From Lentisphaerota bacterium (GTDB lineage Bacteria > Verrucomicrobiota > Lentisphaeria > Oligosphaerales > JABHEG01), in contig JABHEG010000190.1 in the NCBI GenBank assembly GCA_018676675.1, positions 1 through 61,896 of the forward strand: DNA of 61,896 nt, read 5' to 3'. The translations under genes and the position numbers were made by a program. Positions 55,480 through 61,896 of the stretch are shown here, piece after piece; within the stretch, counting starts at the first letter, position 1; each line of letters begins with the position of its first letter. The notes under the pieces were generated by a model. It saw only the letters and a list, made by a program, of their open reading frames with translations. It was not told where the DNA came from and searched no databases.

Positions 55480-55835
55480 AGTCCTCGCTTTCTAGTCGCG
55501 TCGGAGGGGACCAAGCCCCTGGCTGCCGCGCTCCGCGGCCTCTCGAAGTCAGTAAAATCCTATCACAAACGGCCGTTTGAGACAAGAGAAAAGGCAAGTC
55601 AGCCATATCGGTCTTGCAGACCCCCTGCGGGTTCTCCGATCGCACACCGCATCCGAGTAAGCTCTGAAGGTCTATGGCGCTCGTTGCGAAGAACAGAATT
55701 GTGGTCAGCGTCCCTGGTCCCCCCCTGGGCCCCATGCCCAACCCGCCGACCTGCCGTTGCGGGAGCGGCGACGCGGGAGTATCGTGCAGTATCCACCCCC
55801 TAGTCATCAGAAACGCCATGGGAAAGCTCACGCCA
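55480..55835. other. Gap with one perfect palindrome
   Basis: The 356-nt gap between divergent genes holds a perfect 14-bp palindrome, CAAACGGCCGTTTG, at 55566-55579, 87 nt before the pseudopilin start. It may be a regulator site. An upstream open frame of the nitroreductase crosses the right part but lacks a ribosome-binding site. Confidence 0.55.
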
Positions 55836-56666
55836 ATGGACTTCACGGTCAACTCTGAACGCTGCACGCATTGCGGCCTCTGTGTTCTGGAATGCCCAAC
55901 CCGAATCATCGTTCAAGGAGAAGACGGCATCCCGACCATCGTCGAGGAAGAGGCGGAAGACTGCATGCGCTGCCAGCACTGTCTGGCCATTTGTCCGACC
56001 GGGGCCATCTCAGTCTTCGGACAGGATCCCGATGAGAGCCTGCCGCTGATCCAGGAGGAGCTCCCTACACTTGACGCCATGTCCCGCCTAGTAAAAGGGC
56101 GTCGAAGCGTGCGCCATTACGCCGATGAGAACGTGGATCCAGCTCTGATCAGGCAGCTCCTCGGAACGGTGGCCAACGCTCCCACGGGGGTTAACAGGCA
56201 GGAATTGACCTTCAGCGTCATCGATGACCGCAAGACCATGCAGACCATTAGGGAGACCGCCATAGACATGCTCGCGGCGATGGGTGAAGCCGGACAACTT
56301 CCGGAAGACAACCCCTTCCTGGCCCGCCTGGTTGAGGCCTACCGCGAGGAAGGACGGGACCTTGCCTTTCGCGGTGCCCCCCATGCCCTCATCGTGTCAG
56401 CGCCCCCCGATGCCCCCTGCCCTCCCCAAGATGTAGCGCTCGCCCTGGCCTACTTCGAGCTGCTCGCTCAGAGCGCCGGGCTCGGAACGGTGTGGTGCGG
56501 CCTGATGGCCATGGTCCTCAACGCACTGCCGGAACTCAAGGACATGGTCGGCCTGCCGCAGGATGCGGTGCATTACGAGATGCTCTTCGGAATCCCTCTA
56601 CTCCAATACGCCCGAACCGTCCAGCGAGACGATGGGGCCGTCATCCGCTCAGTCAAACTGAGCTGA
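55836..56666 (+). CDS. Ferredoxin-nitroreductase fusion
   Basis: A 276-residue protein with an N-terminal 2[4Fe-4S] ferredoxin (CTHCGLCVLECP and CMRCQHCLAICP), then an FMN-binding nitroreductase domain (GRRSVRHYADENVDPALIRQ, NAPTGVNRQ, QSAGLGTVWCGL). ATG 55836 follows GGAAAG; ATG 55818 is possible. Electrons would pass from the clusters to FMN to reduce nitro, quinone or other acceptors. This fusion is usual for anaerobic bacteria. Confidence 0.92.
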   Translation: MDFTVNSERCTHCGLCVLECPTRIIVQGEDGIPTIVEEEAEDCMRCQHCLAICPTGAISVFGQDPDESLPLIQEELPTLDAMSRLVKGRRSVRHYADENVDPALIRQLLGTVANAPTGVNRQELTFSVIDDRKTMQTIRETAIDMLAAMGEAGQLPEDNPFLARLVEAYREEGRDLAFRGAPHALIVSAPPDAPCPPQDVALALAYFELLAQSAGLGTVWCGLMAMVLNALPELKDMVGLPQDAVHYEMLFGIPLLQYARTVQRDDGAVIRSVKLS

Positions 56667-56670
56667 GCTG

Positions 56671-58149
56671 TCACTCCAGGTCACTCTCAAGCATCCAGTT
56701 GAGTTGGGGCCAGTAGGCAGGACCGGTGTTGGGCTGTCGAGCCCCGAGCGTGCTACGGCCTTCGCGCACATAGCGGGTCATGAGGGCAGTGAGTTCCTCA
56801 ATCACCTTGGCGTTCTCCGCCTGTAGGTTCTCCTTCTCACGGATGTCAGCGTTGAGATCGTAAAGCTGGATGGGAGGCAGTCCGGCCACCTCATCCTTCC
56901 CGGGGCGTGGATAGCTCCACCCACCGGAGCCGGGACAGAACTCAAGCTTCCACCGTCCCTGCCGAATCGAGAACGATCCGTTGATCGAGTGATGCACGGT
57001 GGCCTCACGCACAGGCGCGGCCTCCGCTTCCCGGCCCTGCCACAGCGGAAGGTTGCTCACGGAATCCTCACCGGCGTGATCCGGCAACACGTCACCGTGG
57101 ATGTCGGCCATGGTGGCAAAGAGGTCGCACAGACAGACGACGTCATCACAGGTCGTCCCGGCGGGAATCGTTTCAGGCCAGCGTGCGATGAACGGGATGC
57201 GATGTCCCCCTTCGTAAATGTCGGCCTTGTGCCCGCGGAAGACGTAGCTGGGCTCGTGCCCGACCTCTGCCAGTTCGGCAAAGTCAGCCATTGGGCTGCA
57301 CCCGTTGTCGGCCGTGAACACGATGATGGTGTTGTCGGTCTGCCCGGCGGCTTCCACCGCCTTCATCACTTCGCCTACACACCAGTCGACCATCAGACAG
57401 AAGTCGCCGTACTCGTTGGTCCCACTCTTGCCAAGGAATTGTTCCGGCAAGATCGGTGTGTGGGGAGCAGGCAGTGGGAAGTACAGGAAAAACGGCTTCT
57501 CGCCGGCGCTCTGATCAGCAATGTAACTGCAGGCCCGGCGGGTGATGTTGGGTAGGACGTCCTCCGGGACGAGATCCTCAGCAATTTCGCCGGACCGCAT
57601 GAAGCGCTTGCCGGTGTAACCCTCTTTCTCGTTGTCCAGCCAGCGGAACTGGGCCGTGGTGGGACGATCGTTCTCCACGTACACGTAAGGAGGAAAATCC
57701 AGAGAGGCGATAATGCCGTAAAAATGATCGAAGCCATGGTCGAACGGACCACCTGTGACCGGCTTGGAGAAGTCCAGCGTCTCGCCGTCATCCTGGCGTC
57801 CCCAGTTCCAGCCAAGATGCCATTTGCCGATGCAGGCGGTGTGGTAGCCACGACTTCGCAAGTACGACGCGACCGTCACGCGATCCTCCTCGATCAACGG
57901 GCCATCATAGCCATTCAACACGCTCTGTTTCATGGCTGAACGCCAATTGTAGCGCCCGGTCACGACACTGTAGCGCGACGGTGTGCAGACCGCCGAGCTC
58001 GAATGCGCATCACGGAACGCCATGCCACCAGCGGCGAGTCGGTCCAGATTTGGGGTCGCTATCTTCGACTTTTCGTTGAGGCAGGAGACATCGCCATAGC
58101 CCATGTCGTCGGCCAGGATGTACACCACATTGGGTTGACTAAGAGACAT
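56671..58149 (-). CDS. Signal-less sulfatase, S1 arylsulfatase type
   Basis: A 492-residue sulfatase. ATG 58149 follows AAGGA. Metal ligands are Asp14-Asp15 in ILADDMGYGD. The modified cysteine is Cys55 in CTPSR, with GKWHLGWNWG, PAPHTPILP, FTADNGCSP and GHKADIYEGGHRIPF. It lacks any signal peptide and starts straight at the core, so it should act in the cytoplasm. Its C-terminal part (WKLEFCPGSGGW, QLYDLNADIREKENL) is normal for arylsulfatases. It ends 4 nt from the convergent nitroreductase stop. Confidence 0.93.
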   Translation of the reverse strand: MSLSQPNVVYILADDMGYGDVSCLNEKSKIATPNLDRLAAGGMAFRDAHSSSAVCTPSRYSVVTGRYNWRSAMKQSVLNGYDGPLIEEDRVTVASYLRSRGYHTACIGKWHLGWNWGRQDDGETLDFSKPVTGGPFDHGFDHFYGIIASLDFPPYVYVENDRPTTAQFRWLDNEKEGYTGKRFMRSGEIAEDLVPEDVLPNITRRACSYIADQSAGEKPFFLYFPLPAPHTPILPEQFLGKSGTNEYGDFCLMVDWCVGEVMKAVEAAGQTDNTIIVFTADNGCSPMADFAELAEVGHEPSYVFRGHKADIYEGGHRIPFIARWPETIPAGTTCDDVVCLCDLFATMADIHGDVLPDHAGEDSVSNLPLWQGREAEAAPVREATVHHSINGSFSIRQGRWKLEFCPGSGGWSYPRPGKDEVAGLPPIQLYDLNADIREKENLQAENAKVIEELTALMTRYVREGRSTLGARQPNTGPAYWPQLNWMLESDLE

Positions 58150-58654
58150 GATCGGTTCCTTCAATCGGGCACGTGTTCGGGGCGCGGCCGCCGGGGGAAT
58201 CCCGAAAGCCGGCGACCGGAGGGCTCAGAGAAACTACGGCAAGGACCAAACAGATGCAAAGACACCACCCAAGACAGCCATGGGAACGCCGAGGACCACC
58301 CAAGTATCCCCAAGGAAAGCGCGGTTGCCCTCCCTCCCCCACACAATGCTATTGACTTTCTCCTGCCACTGCACTGGCGGAGAGGTCGCCGGATGGCACC
58401 GCCTCCCACATTGTCTGCTCTGTTAACGTGGGAGGCGCCTCCGCGCGGCGACATCCCTCCGACATAACCGCGACTTCCGGGAGCGGTCCTTCTCCACCAA
58501 TGTGGGGGGCGCACCGTGTGCGGCGACACTCCTCCGACAGAGCCGCGACTTCCGGGAGCGGTCTTCCGCAACCAGTATGGGAAGGGGCTCCGTCCCACGA
58601 CCAGCTGTGCCCCAAGGGCGACATTCCCAGGCATCGCTGCCGGAACAGCGACGG
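58150..58654. repeat. Repeat-filled gap with family A and two family B units
   Basis: 58344-58420 is an inverted family A element (ACAATGCTATTGACTTTCTC, then GCACCGCCTCCCACATTGT). Two tandem 75-nt units begin with GCGGCGACA at 58445 and 58520 and contain CCGCGACTTCCGGGAGCGGT (58468-58487 and 58543-58562), the family B core. No coding potential is seen; several phantom frames cross it. Confidence 0.8.
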
Positions 58655-61600
58655 TCACCTTGGGAGAAGCCGGACCGTGTTGTTCCCTTCATAGAGTTCC
58701 TTGACGACGTCGTCCGGGTCGACGAGAATGTCAACTTGGCGATCACGGCGATCGGCAGGGAGCTCGAATACCAGCTCCGCTATACGGGGCGTACAGTCAT
58801 GCGGGGCCTCGAGCGGGCCGGAGACAAGAACCAGATCCGGCTTGCCATCGTCAGCACGGACGACGACCGAAAACCGAGGCGCCTCCCCTCCTCCAATGTT
58901 GTGCACGCGGACACGGATGCTCGTCCCATCCTCGGACAAGGCCGTGTCCTGAGAGCAGATGGCCAAGTCAGGGCGCGCGTAGTAGTTCTCTTCCCCGGAC
59001 GCCTTGGTTTGCCGAACGTGCATGGCGATGGCCCGTCCAGGCGGCAGCTGCACAGTGATAGCTGCGCCCTTCGCAAGAGTCAGGGCGCGCCTGGATGTCA
59101 CAACGTCGGGGACACCGTCTGCATCGGCATCAGGACCAGACGTCACCCGGTACTCCCCCGGCTCCAAGCGCCAGACCGTGATCGACCCCTCCTGTGTGAT
59201 CTCCTCGAAATTGTAGGCCATCAGCTTGAGTCCCCGTCCATCACTCTCCAGGACCCAGGCTGCGAACTCGGGAGACAGGCCCTGCCAGGAGATGGAGTGG
59301 GTAGGATAAATGTAGTTCCGGTAGCCGGGTTGCCCGCCAAGGTACATCCGATCGACCAAATCCTTGGAGACCGCCACACGATCGGCGGACTGCTCACTCC
59401 ACGTGTGCATCGGGAAGAGCAACTCGATCCGTTCCCACGAAGCCTTCAGCCCGTCAAGCACCCCCCTTCGGTCCCCGAATTGCTTCCAGAATGCGTAGTG
59501 GATCTGCGTTCGTTTGTCATTCCCCATTGAGGGTTTGAGGTCTCTGTAGGTCGTCGCTTCTGCCCTGCCGCGGAGCAGGTCTTCATACTCGGAGAGGACA
59601 GAGCGCTCGGCCAGATCGGGTGCCATTCCATCGTCGATCATGTCCTGCATCAACCAGACACGCTGAGCGAGATGATAGCGTCGGTCCCCTGTCCACTCCG
59701 CAAGGGCGAGGTACATGCTGTCCGAGCCATACCCGCCAAAGGCGTGTGTCGTCTTCGCCACGCTGCGATCGCCAGCGTTCACCGAGGAGGGCAGGAAACT
59801 CACACGGCCCGTGATCGGTCCGTTTTCCGCGACGCCGCGTTCCACCAAGTCGAGCCATGCATCGCCGTATTCCTGAACCAAACGCGTCGCCCGTGCGTTG
59901 CGCGAGTGCCAGCCAAGATAGAGCGCCCCATGCAGCATCAGAGTACTGGACAGGATATCGCGGTCATACGGAGGCTCTGTGACAATCTCACGAGCACCAT
60001 ACAGCTTCGACCTGAAATGCCGGAATCCCCCGACCATGCCAGTGAGATACTCGTCCACAGTGCGCGTACCTTCCATGAGTCGCTCGATGTACACGGGGTT
60101 CCCCGGATGCATCTCCGCAGCACGACAGAGCGCGTTCAGGCCATCTTCGTAGGCATGGAGCGGATCCGTCGTGCGTCGGTTGATTCCCTTCTCAATGAGC
60201 TCGACATAGCAGGTGTCCGCGAGTCGACGCACCGAATCGGCGATGCGCCCCCCTTCATCCGAAATCATACTTAAGGAAACCCAGTCGTTGATCAGATCGG
60301 TGTCGTCACCCAGGAAGTGTCCGAACTCGCCATTCGGGGCCTGGCGATTCTCGATCCACCAGTACGCAAAATCGAGGTATTTCCGCAGCGCGGCACGTTG
60401 ATAGACGGCCCATTCAGGAGCGCCGGGACTCTCAGGAGGGCGCAGATCAGAACGATCCACCGGTTCACTGGGATGAGTCCAGATGTGCACGGCCCGGGCG
60501 TAATTGTCCGCGGGGAAGCGTGTGTGAAGGTCGTCGAGGGCGCGGTGCAGTTCCGCGAACACGCCAACCCGCTCCGCAAGCTTGTCCATCGGGACTTTCC
60601 CCCACGGCCGGGGTTCGGAGACATCGATGAAACGGTCCTTGACGTAAGCCAGTTGATCGTGGCGGTACTCCGTGGTCAACACTTCCTTGGGCTCGATAAG
60701 GAGCTCGAAGCGGGAGGGATGCTCGGCATCCCAGATCAGCTCAACATCCCTGCTCGCCAGCAACCGAATCCACACGGGACGCCCATCCGGAATGACTGTG
60801 TCACGGATGTCGAGTGTGACGTCCAATGCCTTGATGCCTCCCCAGTCACTATTCGGGTCGGCAGCCACCTCAAAGTCCGCGATCTGACGGGTCGGGTTAA
60901 TCGGGTCGGCAACGAGCAACCAGAGGATCGTCCCCGGGTCCAGCCCCCGGAAGTAGAGTCGGGCCCGAATTGCGCCGAGAGCCCGGTCGACGGAGTCAGC
61001 CGGCAACAGCGTGTGGTAGAACTTCATGCCCTTCATGTGCAGCGCCCGCGCGTCGACTGGTGCGTCCGGCGAGCAGCGAAAGGCGGCCCGATCATACGTT
61101 TCATACTTGCTCAGCATGATCCGCCCAATCTCCGACGACCAGTTGGTGAACGGCCGCGCCGACACATAGTTGCGCTCAGGTTTGCCGGAGAGACGGCTAC
61201 TGTCCGCTCGGGACGTCTCATAGAAGGCGATCTCCCGAATGCGCACCGGGGGGATGCCCTCGGCGTCCTTCTCCGGTTCGGGGGCGGAAAAGAACGTCAT
61301 CTGCATCTCGGTCTGCAACTCATCGAACTGCCGAACGAGCAACGGTCCGGGACTGTACAGTGACAGCCACCCATCGGTTGCAGGCTTGCGGATCTGTCGG
61401 CCGCAGTACAACTGTCCGCGGCAGTGCCCCCGCACCCGCAAGTAGTTCCAGCGCTGACTATCATCGAGGCGCAGGATCAACCCTCCTTCGTGCTGAAACG
61501 AATACCCGTGGTAGGTAAGGGGCCAACGGGTAAGGCGGTCGCCGTCGCAGACCTTCCAGGCCTGTGAGTAAATGGCCCGGGCATCATCGATCCCAACCTG

Positions 61601-61896
61601 GCGAACGGATAGCGTCTCCCTCTGGCGTCCAGGCTTGATTCTGAGCACGTTCTGTCCCTGCCAGCCGAGGTATGTCGAGCGGTGAGCCGCGATCCCGGGC
61701 GCCCATACCGCTTCAACAGCCGGCAAATCGGACTGGCCACCGTAGACGGCAGCCACCTCGGCGTCCTCCAGTGGACGGGAGTATATGCGAAGTTCATCGA
61801 GTGAGAGAGGCTGCTTCGCACCTCCCCAATAGGTCCACGTACCGACCATGATCTTGTCGGGTTCGAGATCCTCAGTCTGCCAGGTTACCTCCTCCG
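58655..61896 (-). CDS. Large LamG / alpha-toroid / CARDB protein, 5' end outside window
   Basis: At least 1079 residues, open to the window edge. It begins inside a LamG domain (SLDELRIYSRPLEDAEVAAVYG). Residues from about 440 to 820 form a helical toroid with repeated aromatic-rich helices (YLDFAYWWIENRQAPNGEFGHF, MYLALAEWTGDRRYHLAQR), of the kind seen in lyases and unsaturated-glycan hydrolases. The last 120 residues are a CARDB-like beta-sandwich (IRVRVHNIGGGEAPRFSVVV, VKELYEGNNTVRLL). Function unassigned; a polysaccharide-binding or lyase-like role fits the context. Confidence 0.75.
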   Translation of the reverse strand, partial: EEVTWQTEDLEPDKIMVGTWTYWGGAKQPLSLDELRIYSRPLEDAEVAAVYGGQSDLPAVEAVWAPGIAAHRSTYLGWQGQNVLRIKPGRQRETLSVRQVGIDDARAIYSQAWKVCDGDRLTRWPLTYHGYSFQHEGGLILRLDDSQRWNYLRVRGHCRGQLYCGRQIRKPATDGWLSLYSPGPLLVRQFDELQTEMQMTFFSAPEPEKDAEGIPPVRIREIAFYETSRADSSRLSGKPERNYVSARPFTNWSSEIGRIMLSKYETYDRAAFRCSPDAPVDARALHMKGMKFYHTLLPADSVDRALGAIRARLYFRGLDPGTILWLLVADPINPTRQIADFEVAADPNSDWGGIKALDVTLDIRDTVIPDGRPVWIRLLASRDVELIWDAEHPSRFELLIEPKEVLTTEYRHDQLAYVKDRFIDVSEPRPWGKVPMDKLAERVGVFAELHRALDDLHTRFPADNYARAVHIWTHPSEPVDRSDLRPPESPGAPEWAVYQRAALRKYLDFAYWWIENRQAPNGEFGHFLGDDTDLINDWVSLSMISDEGGRIADSVRRLADTCYVELIEKGINRRTTDPLHAYEDGLNALCRAAEMHPGNPVYIERLMEGTRTVDEYLTGMVGGFRHFRSKLYGAREIVTEPPYDRDILSSTLMLHGALYLGWHSRNARATRLVQEYGDAWLDLVERGVAENGPITGRVSFLPSSVNAGDRSVAKTTHAFGGYGSDSMYLALAEWTGDRRYHLAQRVWLMQDMIDDGMAPDLAERSVLSEYEDLLRGRAEATTYRDLKPSMGNDKRTQIHYAFWKQFGDRRGVLDGLKASWERIELLFPMHTWSEQSADRVAVSKDLVDRMYLGGQPGYRNYIYPTHSISWQGLSPEFAAWVLESDGRGLKLMAYNFEEITQEGSITVWRLEPGEYRVTSGPDADADGVPDVVTSRRALTLAKGAAITVQLPPGRAIAMHVRQTKASGEENYYARPDLAICSQDTALSEDGTSIRVRVHNIGGGEAPRFSVVVRADDGKPDLVLVSGPLEAPHDCTPRIAELVFELPADRRDRQVDILVDPDDVVKELYEGNNTVRLLPR

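Overview
The window suggests a bacterium of the PVC group, most likely Lentisphaerota or a close relative (Kiritimatiellota and Phycisphaerae are less likely). The clues are a lone Lentisphaera-style type II pseudopilin, four sulfatase genes, many secreted or lipoprotein carbohydrate-active enzymes, a high-GC sequence and long intergenic gaps packed with palindromic repeats. It reads as a metabolic island for breaking down sulfated or acidic polysaccharides of algal or mucin type. The taxonomic call is inference; no marker gene is present.

Layout. 1-1700: three 89-nt-period hairpin repeats, a stand-alone RuvC-like nuclease gene, and a selenocysteine tRNA gene (selC) followed by four tandem units that each end in a copy of the tRNA 3' end. 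1704-9056 (minus strand): GH28-like protein, phosphodiester glycosidase lipoprotein, a broken CBM9-type gene, and a large agarase-like GH-A enzyme. 9655-14861 (plus): GHL6-type hydrolase, GH29 alpha-L-fucosidase, VapBC toxin-antitoxin pair, DUF4838-type protein. 15099-20984 (minus): giant GH-A hydrolase with a LamG domain nested in its barrel, and a Tat-exported sulfatase. 21483-26329 (plus): heparinase II/III-type lyase, UroD-like protein, glycerophosphodiesterase. 26262-28109 (minus): arsR-acr3 arsenite resistance. 28532-33022: FAD oxidoreductase, glycyl radical enzyme, zinc metallopeptidase. 33722-41308: 5'-nucleotidase-like protein, GH86-like lipoprotein, a 3'-truncated GH2, a TolB-like propeller and a GHL10-like barrel. 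41553-50704: sulfatase, HAD dehalogenase, a truncated sulfatase, sialate O-acetylesterase, glucoamylase-type lipoprotein, M24 peptidase. 50839-61896: PL4-type lyase, membrane-tethered phosphoesterase, pseudopilin, ferredoxin-nitroreductase, cytosolic-type sulfatase, and a LamG/toroid/CARDB giant that runs off the right edge.

How it fits together: exported GH86/GH50-like enzymes, the lyases, SASA esterase and two sulfatases would open a sulfated polymer outside the cytoplasm. Signal-less enzymes (GH28, GHL6, GH29, the fourth sulfatase) would finish oligosaccharides inside. Several genes are decaying: the CBM9 gene, GH2 and one sulfatase.

The least explained part is the left end. A RuvC-like nuclease sits between two different structured repeat arrays, one with a compensatory base-pair change and one built from the selC 3' end. 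At least three further families of palindromic repeats are scattered through the gaps.
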